Positions 1 through 9,046 of a DNA stretch of 64,000 nt are shown one piece after another. The position numbers were made by a program, and so were the translations under genes. Within the stretch, counting starts at the first letter, position 1, and the number at the start of each line of letters is the position of its first letter. Under the pieces are notes generated by a model that was not told the DNA's origin, did no database searches, and was given only the letters and a program-made list of their open reading frames with translations. Source of the DNA: Chitinophagales bacterium (GTDB lineage: Bacteria > Bacteroidota > Bacteroidia > Chitinophagales > Chitinophagaceae); contig JAFLBK010000003.1 of the NCBI GenBank assembly GCA_017303335.1, positions 186,001-250,000 of the forward strand, read 5' to 3'.

Positions 1-97
1 TCGGAACAGGTATTTTGCGTTGTCCCCGGGGAAGCGCCTCGCCGGATTCCTCCAGTTTAGCCAGTTGTTTGGAGCGATATGTTTGCTTGCGTGCCAG
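1..97 (-). CDS. possible partial gene at left edge, CTG start (hypothetical)
   Basis: An open frame runs off the left edge and would give a basic peptide beginning M-A-R-K-Q-T-Y-R-S-K-Q-L-A if the CTG at 97-95 is the start. No ATG, GTG or TTG is available in this frame before an upstream stop. It lies 13 bases after a good Bacteroidota-type promoter, which is the main reason to list it. The family is not recognised, and it could equally be the 5' end of an untranslated RNA or a leader whose ATG lies outside the window. Confidence 0.25.
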   Translation of the reverse strand, partial: MARKQTYRSKQLAKLEESGEALPRGQRKIPVP

Positions 98-110
98 GAT
101 ATTTTTTGTG

Positions 111-142
111 CAAACCTAACGGAATTAAGAATTAAAAATCAA
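111..142 (-). promoter_or_regulatory. Bacteroidota-type promoter (TTG-N21-TAGGTTTG) facing left
   Basis: On the minus strand a TTG at 142-140 is followed after 21 bases by TAGGTTTG at 118-111, which matches the Bacteroidota -33/-7 pattern TTG-N(17-23)-TAnnTTTG. The 12-bp palindrome CAAGAATTCTTG (140-151) overlaps the -33 element and could be an operator. It would drive whatever lies left of the window edge. Confidence 0.45.
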
Positions 143-253
143 GAATTCTTGTTCAGATGCGGGTCGAGTCGTAAACCGGTTTGGTATAAGAATGAATTTG
201 ATTTGTATGGCAAGACTTTTCGTAGAGAAATGTTTTTCTCAATCGCAATTGCC

Positions 254-1600
254 TCAGATCGCCTGCCTGGCTTTAAGCTCCAGGTATTTGTTCACGGCAT
301 TGATGGTGAGATTTTCGGGAGCCGTTAATACCGAGAGGATGCCGTGCTTGCGCAGTTCTTTAACGATCTGTCTTTTTTCGAATTCGAACTTCTCGGCGAT
401 GGTCTTCACATACACATCTTCCACATTCTTCGCCTCCAGGCGGGAAAGCTGGTGCAGTTCGGTGTTCTCGAAGAACACCACCATCAGCAGGTGATGCCGG
501 GCAATGGAACGGAGGTAGTTGAGCTGGCGGTACAGGCCGCTGATGGTTTCGAAATTGGTATAGAGTACGATCAGGCTGCGGTGCTTGATGCGGCTGCGTA
601 TCTGCATGTACAGCATCTCGTAATCACTTTCCTGGAAAGCGGTGTCCTGGTTGTACAGCAGCTGCAATATGTTCTGCAACTGGATGGCCTTGCGATCGGC
701 TGCAAGCACCGAGCCCATCTTATTGGCAAAACTGATCACGCCCACCCGGTCCTGTTTCTGTAAACACACATTCGACAATACCAGGGTGCTGTTGATGGCA
801 TAATCGAGCAGCGTCAATCCGCCGAAGGGCATTTTCATCAGCCTGCCCTTATCGATCACGCAGTATACCTGCTGGGAACGTTCATCGGTATAACTGTTGA
901 CCATGAGCGATGCCTTGCGGGCGGTGGCTTTCCAGTTCACACTGCGGATATCGTCGCCCCGCACATATTCCTTGATCTGTTCGAATTCCATGCTATGCCC
1001 CAGTTTGCGCATGCGGCGATTGCCGTATTCGGTCTGGATGGTTGTTTGCGAAAGCAGCGAATAACGCCGCATCTGCAAATAGGAAGGATATACCTGCACC
1101 GTTTGCGCCGCTTCCATGTTGTAGCGGCGTTTGAGCAAACCGAGCAGCGAACGGACGTAGAGGATAAGCCGCCCGAAATGGTATTGGCCACGTTCTACCG
1201 GCCGCAGTGTATAGAAGATATTCTTTTGTTCACCGGCTTTCAGGCGGTAGTTCATGATCCAGTCGCGGATCTGGAACTGCACGGGCAATTCGTCGATGAT
1301 TTCCATGCGCACAGTGAAAGGCATGCTGTTCTTTACCTGGATGCCGATCCTGTTCTCGTCGCCATTGCTGAGCCGCTCGGATACCATCCGTTTGGCTACC
1401 GGTGCCTTACTGACCAGGAAGAGGAATACATAATCCACCAGCACCAGGGCCAGGAATACAAAGAACACGAGCCGGGCATAGGGAAAGAGTTCGGGCAGCA
1501 GGAAAGCGGCCACGAAGATCACGATGCATAAACCGGCAACCAGGTAAAAGCGCCTGGCCAGGTAAAGATTTCCGATATATGTTTTTATAAACTCTGGCAT
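254..1600 (-). CDS. DUF58 domain-containing membrane protein
   Basis: A 448-aa protein. Two hydrophobic segments near the N terminus (about residues 18-37 and 43-64) anchor it in the inner membrane. A Cys-free extracytoplasmic or linker region follows. The DUF58 signature lies at about 198-241 (GHSMEFEQIKEYVRGDDIR then VNWKATAR), followed by a vWA-like C-terminal domain. DUF58 proteins are encoded with MoxR ATPases and are thought to act with them in metal insertion or complex assembly at the membrane; the substrate is unknown. It is the last gene of a five-gene minus-strand operon and starts 6 bases after the moxR stop. Confidence 0.9.
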   Translation of the reverse strand: MPEFIKTYIGNLYLARRFYLVAGLCIVIFVAAFLLPELFPYARLVFFVFLALVLVDYVFLFLVSKAPVAKRMVSERLSNGDENRIGIQVKNSMPFTVRMEIIDELPVQFQIRDWIMNYRLKAGEQKNIFYTLRPVERGQYHFGRLILYVRSLLGLLKRRYNMEAAQTVQVYPSYLQMRRYSLLSQTTIQTEYGNRRMRKLGHSMEFEQIKEYVRGDDIRSVNWKATARKASLMVNSYTDERSQQVYCVIDKGRLMKMPFGGLTLLDYAINSTLVLSNVCLQKQDRVGVISFANKMGSVLAADRKAIQLQNILQLLYNQDTAFQESDYEMLYMQIRSRIKHRSLIVLYTNFETISGLYRQLNYLRSIARHHLLMVVFFENTELHQLSRLEAKNVEDVYVKTIAEKFEFEKRQIVKELRKHGILSVLTAPENLTINAVNKYLELKARQAI

Positions 1601-1606
1601 ACGGTT

Positions 1607-2584
1607 CTACCGGGGTACTTCAATGGCTTTGAGAATGGTATCGATGAGTTCGTCTTCGGTAACGCCTTCCATTTCTTTCTCGGGTGTGAGGATGATGCGA
1701 TGACGCAGCACGTGCGGCGCCATTTCCACCACGTCTTCGGGCGTTACGAAGTCGCGGCCCCGGATCGCCGCGTTGGCTTTTGCCGAACGCAGGATCGCCA
1801 GCGAGGCACGGGGCGATGCGCCCAGGTATAAGGCCGGGTTGTTTCTTGTTTCATGAACGATGCGGGCGATGAACTCGATAATCTTCGGCTCGGTGATGAT
1901 CGACTGTATCTGCGTGCGGTAATGCTGGATATCGACAGGCGATAAGATCTTCCGCACCGATTCGAGCATCTGGGTTTGTGAACGCCCCTGCTGCCCGTTG
2001 AGAATGGAGATCTCTTCTTCCAGGGAGGGATATTTCACGTCGATCTTGAAAAGGAACCGGTCGAGCTGCGCTTCGGGCAGGCGGTAGGTTCCCTCCTGCT
2101 CGATGGGGTTCTGCGTAGCCAGCACAATGAAGGGCATCCGCATGGGATGTGTGTATCCGTCAACAGTCACCTGGCGTTCTTCCATTACCTCAAAAAGAGC
2201 GGCCTGTGTTTTTGCCGGCGCCCGGTTGATCTCGTCAATAAGAACGATGTTGCTGAATACAGGACCGGGTTTGAACCGGAATTCCCCTTCCCGCGGATTG
2301 AACACCGAAGTACCGGTAACATCACTGGGCATCAGGTCGGGTGTGAACTGAAGCCTGGAAAAATCCACGTCGATGATGCGGGCCAGCAATTTGGCCGTTA
2401 GTGTTTTGGCCACGCCGGGCACGCCTTCGATCAGGATATGACCATCGCACAGGAGGCCGATGAGCAACAGGTCGACCATTTTGTATTGACCTACGATCAC
2501 CCGGGCGATCTCGTTGCGGATCTCGTGTACCGAGCGATTGAGGCCGCTCAGATCGGTGCGTTGCTGAAAAAGATTCTCTTCCAT
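1607..2584 (-). CDS. MoxR family AAA+ ATPase
   Basis: A 325-aa AAA+ ATPase of the MoxR (AAA_3) family. Walker A GVPGVAKT is at residues 54-61, Walker B IVLIDE at 113-118, and sensor 1 (ATQNP) at 156-160, with the AAA lid domain at the C terminus. MoxR ATPases act as chaperones that remodel vWA or DUF58 partner proteins. The neighbours (DUF58 downstream, DUF4350, DUF4129 and SpoIIM-like upstream) are the standard Bacteroidota set. The start ATG shares a base with the stop of the preceding gene, so the two are translationally coupled. Confidence 0.95.
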   Translation of the reverse strand: MEENLFQQRTDLSGLNRSVHEIRNEIARVIVGQYKMVDLLLIGLLCDGHILIEGVPGVAKTLTAKLLARIIDVDFSRLQFTPDLMPSDVTGTSVFNPREGEFRFKPGPVFSNIVLIDEINRAPAKTQAALFEVMEERQVTVDGYTHPMRMPFIVLATQNPIEQEGTYRLPEAQLDRFLFKIDVKYPSLEEEISILNGQQGRSQTQMLESVRKILSPVDIQHYRTQIQSIITEPKIIEFIARIVHETRNNPALYLGASPRASLAILRSAKANAAIRGRDFVTPEDVVEMAPHVLRHRIILTPEKEMEGVTEDELIDTILKAIEVPR

Positions 2585-3789
2585 CAGTTTTTGGTTTTGT
2601 GAAAGTGTTGAATTTGCTGGTTAAGGGCGAGCAGGCGGTAATCGTCGACAAATCCGCTTGCCTGCGCCTCGGCTATGTTTTTATACAAGGACGCCACCTG
2701 TTCGCGGGGCACGCCGCTTTTACGGCCCAGGTTGGTGATGAAATCCTCGTTGATCACATTGGTATTCAGAAAATATTTATTACGGATGAACTCATTGAAA
2801 TATGTGATCATCTTGTCGGCGATATTGCGGTTGTCTTTCTTTTGCAGGTAAAGCCGGCCGATGGTTTCGGTAAATGCCACCGTGGTGTTGACGTTGGGTT
2901 TCCGCTCTTCGATGATCCGCTGCAGGCGTTTGCCGCCAAAAAGCAGGAAGAGCCCGAGCAATACCATCGCTATCCAGAAAGCGTATTTCAGCGGCGGGTG
3001 TTTCATGATCTCGCTGAAGGTAGAGAAATTCTCGGGCGAACGGCTTTTCGCCTTGTAATAATAATCATCCCAGTACAGGCGCTGCGGCAGTGTTTGGGTA
3101 AAGGCCAGGCTTTGCTGTACGTATTTGTAATTTTCCTTTTTCAGCAGGAAATAATTGCTGAAGGCCCGCGGATCGCAGTGCAGGAATAATTTACCCTTTC
3201 CATGAAAATAAACGATGGCATTGGGTTCTCCGCGGTCATTGTATCCAAGTACCCGGGTGGTGGTGGTATCGATCCGGGAGAAATAACTGCGGAAGGGAAA
3301 ATAAAAATATTCCATGCTGGTATCGGGCTCTACCCGCAACCGGGTTGAGGTTGTCCGGAGATCGGCCAGGCTCATGAAAAGCGGAGTGGTATCATTGATC
3401 CTGCACTGTATCCGCTCCTGCAATACTTCATCGACCGCCATGGCGGAGATAAAAAGATCATTGCCTTCCCGCACAAATTCCAGCATGGCATCCACATCCT
3501 CCTGCGACAGCAGCAATTGGTTGGCGATGCAGATGTACAGGGAGCTTGTATCGGAAACCTGTTTCCAGGTCTGGGCAAAAGGCTGGCGTACCGAGCGGAT
3601 ATTATTCAGCGGGTACAAAGACTCCAGTTGCCGGAAAGCGATGTTGGTACCGAACGGTATCTTATCCTTCCGGGAGTAGGTTTCCCGCAGGTCGGGCAAC
3701 GACTTTCGCGAAGAACCCGGGCGGCAGGAGGCGAAGAAAAGGAGCGTTAGCCCTAACCAAAAACAATATGTTACATACTTCTTCCGCAC
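2584..3789 (-). CDS. DUF4350 domain-containing protein
   Basis: A 401-aa protein with an N-terminal lipoprotein-like signal ending in FASC (Cys22), an extracytoplasmic DUF4350 region, one transmembrane helix at about 271-286 and a basic cytoplasmic tail. DUF4350 proteins are found with MoxR/DUF58 genes and resemble ABC auxiliary (GldG-like) domains; no biochemical role is established. It overlaps moxR by one base and starts 2 bases after the DUF4129 stop. The lipobox may simply be the end of a signal anchor. Confidence 0.8.
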   Translation of the reverse strand: MRKKYVTYCFWLGLTLLFFASCRPGSSRKSLPDLRETYSRKDKIPFGTNIAFRQLESLYPLNNIRSVRQPFAQTWKQVSDTSSLYICIANQLLLSQEDVDAMLEFVREGNDLFISAMAVDEVLQERIQCRINDTTPLFMSLADLRTTSTRLRVEPDTSMEYFYFPFRSYFSRIDTTTTRVLGYNDRGEPNAIVYFHGKGKLFLHCDPRAFSNYFLLKKENYKYVQQSLAFTQTLPQRLYWDDYYYKAKSRSPENFSTFSEIMKHPPLKYAFWIAMVLLGLFLLFGGKRLQRIIEERKPNVNTTVAFTETIGRLYLQKKDNRNIADKMITYFNEFIRNKYFLNTNVINEDFITNLGRKSGVPREQVASLYKNIAEAQASGFVDDYRLLALNQQIQHFHKTKN

Positions 3790-3791
3790 AC

Positions 3792-4640
3792 TTATATTTT
3801 CTGGTTAAACGCCCGGAACCCGGTTTCGACCCGGTTGTAAATATCCGGTGTGATATCGAACTCGCCATACCAGGCATATTCATAATTCAGTGTCAGCGAC
3901 GCGAACTCGCTTTTCCAGTTGGCATTTTTAAGTTCCCCGACGTACTGGTAATTCGTTTTATCCGGCGCCAGCGCCAGTTGACCGGCTTCCGCCAGCCGGT
4001 GCAATACATGCAGGTAATGATAGCGGATGGCCAGCCGCAGGTTTTGCTGCGCCAGGGCCTGGCGGATCAGTCCTTCAAAATCCGAATCGGCTGTTATCTC
4101 CTCTTCCTCGGTGAAGGATTCCATTTTTTTAGCCGATTTCGTTTCCCGCCTGAAAACTCCGTCGGCGAGGAACAGCCGGTAAATGATGAACAGCACAAAG
4201 GCGCCCGCCCCGATCCAGAGGATTACCTGTAACAACCCTCCACCCGGGATTCTTATCCGTTTTGTTTTTTGAACGGTTTCACCGGTTCCTTCTTTCTGCA
4301 GGACTTTCAGTAAACTGTCGAGGTTTTTGGCATAGGCAAAATCCCGTTCTTCTTTCCACTTCGATACCGAATCGGGTGAGATGGCATGCCCGTTAAAATA
4401 GAGTGTTGTATCCGGGGGTAATTCGGTCGTTTCTTCTTCCGGCCGGGCGTGCACCACCGAGGTTTCCGGGCTGGTAACGATGGTCTCCGGATCTTGCTGT
4501 ATCTCTTCGATCGGAACCAGCGCTCCGTTTCTATCCCGCTGCATCAGGGAGGAATCGATATAGATGTACTTTTTCTGTTGCGCCGGGGCGACGGAAAAGA
4601 AGAACAGGGATAAAACCGATATGAGCAGATATCTATGCAT
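3792..4640 (-). CDS. DUF4129-like membrane protein
   Basis: A 282-aa protein if it starts at the ATG at 4640. That start gives a clean signal peptide (residues 1-20, ending APAQQ) and overlaps the upstream gene by only 8 bases. A longer frame to 4721 would overlap 89 bases. An acidic, Pro/Thr-rich periplasmic region is followed by one transmembrane helix (about 134-158) and a helical cytoplasmic C-terminal domain with an EGLIRQALAQQNLRLAIRY-like stretch, typical of DUF4129. It is probably a structural partner of the MoxR/DUF58 system. Confidence 0.75.
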   Translation of the reverse strand: MHRYLLISVLSLFFFSVAPAQQKKYIYIDSSLMQRDRNGALVPIEEIQQDPETIVTSPETSVVHARPEEETTELPPDTTLYFNGHAISPDSVSKWKEERDFAYAKNLDSLLKVLQKEGTGETVQKTKRIRIPGGGLLQVILWIGAGAFVLFIIYRLFLADGVFRRETKSAKKMESFTEEEEITADSDFEGLIRQALAQQNLRLAIRYHYLHVLHRLAEAGQLALAPDKTNYQYVGELKNANWKSEFASLTLNYEYAWYGEFDITPDIYNRVETGFRAFNQKI

Positions 4641-5682
4641 GCTCCTTTTTAAGCCTGTGGATGACTCCATCAGGACGGATATAATAGCCCCGCCTGTGCA
4701 GGCGGATCGGGTGGATGACAAAGTACCAGATGATGAAGAGGAATGACAGGGACAGGATCAGTATGCTCACCCATACCGGCAGGCCCGCATTGCTGGATTT
4801 GTCGAATGTCTGGCTCATAAGATGCGTGACATAACTTTCAAAGAAAGCGGCCACGATGAGAATGGGTACGATCACCAGCATCAGCCGCATGGCGTCTTTG
4901 ATGCCCTGTTTGAAGGAGGTCATACGCGGTAAGGTACCCGGAAAGAGTATCCCGTATGCGATGATGAAACCGGCCGTTGCCGAAATGACAAAAATGGATA
5001 TCTCCAGTGTGCCATGAACCCAGATAACGAGGATCGACTTCCAGCCCAGGTCGTGCGAAAAAAACAGGTATTGAAAACTGCCCAGCATCATACCGGTATC
5101 CCAGAGTCCGGCCACATTCAGGATGAAGGGCCAGCGAAAAAGCGTGGGAAGTCCGAGAAAGAAACCACCGAGCACAAACATGGCCGCCACAAACACGTTG
5201 TTGATGGCGATGCGCACGAACATGGTAAAGGGGTTATCGTCTTTATACACGCCGAAGGGATCGCCCTTGGCGATATTCTCTTCGGTCATGTTCACGTAGT
5301 CGTCGCCCAGTACGCCGCGTACAAAGGTTTCGTCGTTGGCGGCGCTCCAGGCGCCGATTGTTACGAACAGGGTGAAGACGAGGAAGGTGAAAAGCAGTAT
5401 GCCGTGGTATTTCTTGAATAAGAGCGGCAGTTCAAAACGCCAGAACGTAAAGATGCGGGAGTATTTTTCTTTCTTATTGCTGTAGATGTTCTGGTAGATG
5501 CCGGCGGCCAGTCCGTTGATCCAGCGGGTGACCTTGCTGCGTGGATAGAATGTTTTGGCATAGGAAAGATCATCGACCAGGGTTACGAACCGTTCCGCCA
5601 TGGTATCGGGGTTGCTGGTGGGCACGTGCTGGTATTCCTTCCACTTTTCCGCATTCCGTTTGATGAACATCGCCTCACGCAT
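4633..5682 (-). CDS. stage II sporulation protein M-like (SpoIIM family) membrane protein
   Basis: A 349-aa protein with an N-terminal cytoplasmic region of about 90 residues (MREAMFIKRN start, usual for Bacteroidota members) and multiple transmembrane helices from about 93 onward. The segment around GLWDTGMMLGSFQYLFFSHDL with HGTLEISIF is the SpoIIM-family core. Outside spore formers these proteins are of unknown function and are encoded with RDD, DUF4129 and MoxR genes, as here. It is the first gene of the minus-strand operon and divergent from the RDD gene. Confidence 0.88.
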   Translation of the reverse strand: MREAMFIKRNAEKWKEYQHVPTSNPDTMAERFVTLVDDLSYAKTFYPRSKVTRWINGLAAGIYQNIYSNKKEKYSRIFTFWRFELPLLFKKYHGILLFTFLVFTLFVTIGAWSAANDETFVRGVLGDDYVNMTEENIAKGDPFGVYKDDNPFTMFVRIAINNVFVAAMFVLGGFFLGLPTLFRWPFILNVAGLWDTGMMLGSFQYLFFSHDLGWKSILVIWVHGTLEISIFVISATAGFIIAYGILFPGTLPRMTSFKQGIKDAMRLMLVIVPILIVAAFFESYVTHLMSQTFDKSSNAGLPVWVSILILSLSFLFIIWYFVIHPIRLHRRGYYIRPDGVIHRLKKEHA

Positions 5683-5767
5683 ACAGGGTAGATTCTAGGA
5701 GTTATGTTCCCTCAATTTGCGTCATTTTTCCAGAATAAAAAAATCGCTTTTTAGGTCTTCAATTGCC

Positions 5768-5777
5768 TATTTTGCAG
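5768..5777 (+). promoter_or_regulatory. -7-like element TATTTTGCAG upstream of the RDD gene
   Basis: TATTTTGCAG precedes the ATG at 5783 by a few bases. It is one base shorter than the TAnnTTTG consensus. The same string (TATTTTGCAG) precedes the DUF6660-like gene on the minus strand near 44690, which supports a promoter role. Confidence 0.35.
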
Positions 5778-5782
5778 CTGTT

Positions 5783-6559
5783 ATGTCGCTCATCCAGATC
5801 GCAACGCCTTTCAATATCGACATCGAATTCGAGATCGCCGAATTCCACAAACGCCTGCTTGCCTACCTGATCGACTTCATCCTGCTGCTCATCTACCTGT
5901 TCGGTTCGGCCACATTCCTCTTCGGCACCATCCGGCTGGGTTCGGAGAATCTTGGTTTCGGAATACTGGTCGTATTGCTGCCGATGTTGTTTTACTCCCT
6001 GCTCACCGAATTGTGGATGGGCGGTCAAACGGTAGGCAAAAAGATCATGAAAATAAAAGTGGTGAGCCTCGATGGCGGCGAAGCCACCCTGGGCCAATAC
6101 CTGATCCGGTGGTTCCTGCGTTTTTACGAATGGAGTTTCATCATCATTTCCACATTCTACTTCAATATTTTCCTGGGATTCATCCTTCTCTTCATCGGCG
6201 GCATCGCTTCGATCATCATCATTTCGGTCACCGCGAAAAACCAGCGGCTGGGCGACCTGGCGGCGGGTACGGTGGTGGTAAACACCAAAACCAAACTCAC
6301 CATCGATGATACCATCTTCATTGATATCCGGAAGACCGATTACAAAGTGATGTTTCCGCAGGTGATGCGCCTCAGCGACCGCGACATCAATACCATCAAG
6401 GGCGTGCTTACCCAGGCGAGCAAGCGGAACAACTACGACATGTGCCACCGCGTGGCTTCCAAGATCAAGGAAGTGCTGCAGATCGAATCGGATATGTACG
6501 TGGACCAGTTCCTGGAGAAACTGCTTGAGGATTATAATTACCTGGCGACAAAAGAATAA
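5783..6559 (+). CDS. RDD family membrane protein
   Basis: A 258-aa protein starting at the ATG at 5783; the longer frame from 5717 adds 22 residues without homology and would read through the promoter region. It carries the RDD domain: KRLLAYLIDF (about 23-32), GQTVGKKIMKIKVV (about 81-94) and QRLGDLAAGTVVV (154-166), with hydrophobic helices between. A hydrophilic C-terminal extension of about 80 residues is predicted cytoplasmic. RDD proteins are often linked to the MoxR/SpoIIM set, and this gene is divergent from that operon. Function is unknown; some RDD proteins are Na+/H+ antiporters. Confidence 0.88.
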   Translation: MSLIQIATPFNIDIEFEIAEFHKRLLAYLIDFILLLIYLFGSATFLFGTIRLGSENLGFGILVVLLPMLFYSLLTELWMGGQTVGKKIMKIKVVSLDGGEATLGQYLIRWFLRFYEWSFIIISTFYFNIFLGFILLFIGGIASIIIISVTAKNQRLGDLAAGTVVVNTKTKLTIDDTIFIDIRKTDYKVMFPQVMRLSDRDINTIKGVLTQASKRNNYDMCHRVASKIKEVLQIESDMYVDQFLEKLLEDYNYLATKE

Positions 6560-6618
6560 CTCCCGTTTAAACGCGAAACGATTTCTCCCTTTACCAGGCA
6601 GCTTAATGCGCAGGATAC

Positions 6619-6939
6619 CTAAGAAGCCATCGAGGCAGCTGAAACAGCCACCACAAAAACGATGATGTAGAACAGCAGGCCTACCAATTGCAGGGCCAGG
6701 CCGATAATGGCACAGATACGCCCCGCCTTGATGTTGTTGTACGAAGTTTCGGAATACAGTTCGGGATTGGCTTTGTACATGCTCACGTCTTTGTTGGAGA
6801 TCACCAGTGCGATGATTCCGCAGATAAAGCACACAACGATGGATAAAATACCAAGCACCAGGGTGGCTGTTGCGTTGGGAAGCTGGGGTGCATTCAGGTT
6901 GGAGCCGGGACGCAGGTAGTCTTTATTCGGTTCGTTCAT
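6619..6939 (-). CDS. CCC-motif/DUF4190-like small membrane protein
   Basis: A 106-aa protein from the ATG at 6939, which overlaps the upstream DUF2752 gene as ATGA. Two hydrophobic segments (about 23-45 and 70-100) flank a short loop with NPELYSETSYNNIKAGRICAIIGLAL, the usual layout of the Bacteroidota CCC-motif membrane family. An upstream extension of the frame to 7182 is out of keeping with the family. Function is unknown; the tight coupling suggests it works with the DUF2752 protein. Confidence 0.7.
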   Translation of the reverse strand: MNEPNKDYLRPGSNLNAPQLPNATATLVLGILSIVVCFICGIIALVISNKDVSMYKANPELYSETSYNNIKAGRICAIIGLALQLVGLLFYIIVFVVAVSAASMAS

Positions 6940-7265
6940 GACAAGATGGATGTTTTGGTAAAAGCGAGTTTGTAAATATAACTCAGCAGGATCACTCCTG
7001 CGCAGAAAAAATAGGCATACCGCAGCATCCGGGCGCCGTTCCGGATCCTGAACACAAGCTGTACCACCAGCAGCAGGAAAAGAAGCAATACAGGCAGCAG
7101 GGCCGGGTACATCGCGAAGCTGGATGCGAGATCGCCCTGAAGCAGCAACAGAAAACTCCGTTGTATGCCGCAACCGGGACAATCAACATGGGTGATGAGT
7201 TTGAACGGACAGGGGAACTGGTGCTTTTCGAGCCAGGTGGTGATATTCAATAAGTAGAAGTTCAT
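6936..7265 (-). CDS. DUF2752 domain-containing membrane protein
   Basis: A 109-aa protein with the DUF2752 signature: CPFKLITHVDCPGCGIQRSF (Cys at about 19, 29 and 32) followed by LLLLQGDL, then two transmembrane helices. Function is unknown. It overlaps the next gene by 4 bases (ATGA), so they form a two-gene operon. Confidence 0.85.
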   Translation of the reverse strand: MNFYLLNITTWLEKHQFPCPFKLITHVDCPGCGIQRSFLLLLQGDLASSFAMYPALLPVLLLFLLLVVQLVFRIRNGARMLRYAYFFCAGVILLSYIYKLAFTKTSILS

Positions 7266-7294
7266 GCTAAAGAAGCAGGTTTATCGGTTTAGTC

Positions 7295-7354
7295 GTTTAT
7301 TGGTTTCTCAGGCAGTTAGTTCATTGCTGCAAATAAACAGGTAAACCAATAAAC
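7295..7354. repeat. 12-bp inverted repeat GTTTATTGGTTT, 36-base loop
   Basis: GTTTATTGGTTT at 7295-7306 is exactly complemented by AAACCAATAAAC at 7343-7354. Variant copies (TAAACCGATAAACC reading minus, AAATAAACAGGTAAACC) lie between and beside the arms. It sits just downstream of proS and may end its transcript, though no strong T-run follows. Confidence 0.5.
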
Positions 7355-7355
7355 A

Positions 7356-8834
7356 TCAATACGCCCTGGCAAACAATACCCGCTGCGTGCTGGGTTTACC
7401 ACTCAGGACACAAACGCCTTCTTCCTGCTTGTTGTCGAGCGGGATACAACGGATGGTGGCCTTGGTCAATTCCTTGATCTTTTCTTCCGTTTCGGGCGTA
7501 CCATCCCAGTGGGCCGAAACAAAGCCGGCTTTTTCATCCAGGAGTTGTATGAATTCGTTCCAGGAATTGGCGGGGCGGATATTCTCGTTGCGGAAAGCGA
7601 GCGCACGCTGGTAAATAGTATCCTGTATTTCTTCGAGCAGGTTACTGATATGATCGGCAAGTCCGTCCATTGAAACACTGCTTTTCTCCTTGGTATCGCG
7701 GCGGGCCACTTCCACCACATTGTTCTCCATATCCCGCAACCCCATGGCGATGCGTACCGGAACGCCCTGCAATTCGTATTGGGCGAATTTCCAGCCGGGG
7801 CGGCTGGTATCGCTGTTGTCGTATTTCACCCGGATGCCTTTTGCCTTCAGCGCTGTCATGATCCCGTTCGCTTTGGCATCGATGGCCGGCTTGCTTTCAT
7901 CGCCTTTATAGATCGGTACGATCACCACCTGCTGCGGTGCGATACGGGGTGGTATGATCAACCCCTGGTCATCACTATGCGCCATGATCAGCGCTCCGAT
8001 CAGACGGGTGGATACGCCCCAGGAAGTAGCCCACACATATTCCTGCTTGTTCTCTTTGTTCAGAAACTGTACTTCGAATGCCTTCGCGAAATTCTGTCCG
8101 AGGAAATGCGATGTACCGGCCTGCAGCGCTTTGCCATCCTGCATCAATGCCTCGATGCAGTAGGTATCTTCGGCGCCGGCAAAACGTTCGTTGGCGGTTT
8201 TCACGCCTTTGATCACCGGCAAGGCCATATAGGTTTCCACGAACTCGGCATACACATTCAGCATCTTCACCGTTTCCTCAATCGCTTCTTCTTTAGTAGC
8301 ATGAGCTGTATGTCCTTCCTGCCAGAGAAATTCGGCCGTACGCAGGAACAACCGGGTACGCATTTCCCAGCGAACCACATTCGCCCATTGATTGATGAGT
8401 AAAGGAAGATCGCGGTATGATTGTATCCAGTCCTTGTAGGTATTCCAGATGATGGCTTCGCTGGTAGGCCGTATAACGAGTTCCTCCTCCAGTTTCGCTT
8501 CCGGGTCTACCATGAGTTTGCCTTTTTTCTCCGGATCGCCTTTCAGCCGGTAATGCGTAACCACAGCGCATTCTTTGGCAAATCCTTCCGCATTTTTTTC
8601 TTCGGCTTCAAACAAACTCTTGGGAACAAATAAAGGGAAGTAGGCATTTACATGGCCGGTTTCCTTAAACATGCGGTCGAGCTGGTCACGCATATTTTCC
8701 CAGAGGGCGAATCCATAGGGTTTAATTACCATGCAGCCACGCACGGCCGAGTAGTCGGCCAGTCCGCCTTTAATGACCAGGTCGTTATACCATTGCGAAT
8801 AATCTTCTGCTCTTGATGTCAGTTCTTTGCTCAT
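7356..8834 (-). CDS. proS: prolyl-tRNA synthetase (archaeal/eukaryotic-like type)
   Basis: A 492-aa class II aminoacyl-tRNA synthetase that charges tRNA-Pro. The length and the absence of an editing insertion place it in the ProS type 3 group normal for Bacteroidota. Visible motifs are motif 1 around [27 protein letters not shown] with the motif 2 stretch [20 protein letters not shown] and its HTAH, motif 3 around [17 protein letters not shown], an anticodon-binding domain, and a C-terminal extension ending in FARAY. It stands alone, separated from the next gene by a 212-base gap. Confidence 0.97.
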   Translation of the reverse strand: MSKELTSRAEDYSQWYNDLVIKGGLADYSAVRGCMVIKPYGFALWENMRDQLDRMFKETGHVNAYFPLFVPKSLFEAEEKNAEGFAKECAVVTHYRLKGDPEKKGKLMVDPEAKLEEELVIRPTSEAIIWNTYKDWIQSYRDLPLLINQWANVVRWEMRTRLFLRTAEFLWQEGHTAHATKEEAIEETVKMLNVYAEFVETYMALPVIKGVKTANERFAGAEDTYCIEALMQDGKALQAGTSHFLGQNFAKAFEVQFLNKENKQEYVWATSWGVSTRLIGALIMAHSDDQGLIIPPRIAPQQVVIVPIYKGDESKPAIDAKANGIMTALKAKGIRVKYDNSDTSRPGWKFAQYELQGVPVRIAMGLRDMENNVVEVARRDTKEKSSVSMDGLADHISNLLEEIQDTIYQRALAFRNENIRPANSWNEFIQLLDEKAGFVSAHWDGTPETEEKIKELTKATIRCIPLDNKQEEGVCVLSGKPSTQRVLFARAY

Positions 8835-9046
8835 TTCCTTTTTTCTGACCGGAAGCCCTCAGCCGGTCATTTTATCTTTTTAATATTCCCGATCCAACGA
8901 GGGTGTCGGATGGGTTTCGTCTTTTAGCACGGCCTTAACAACGGCACTTTTACCTTTAGTGTCCGTTAGAAAGGCCTTTTGTTAACGTGCTTTCACCAGG
9001 CCACAAAAGTAGTAACTTCAGGTATAAATGCTTTAAACAATTCACC

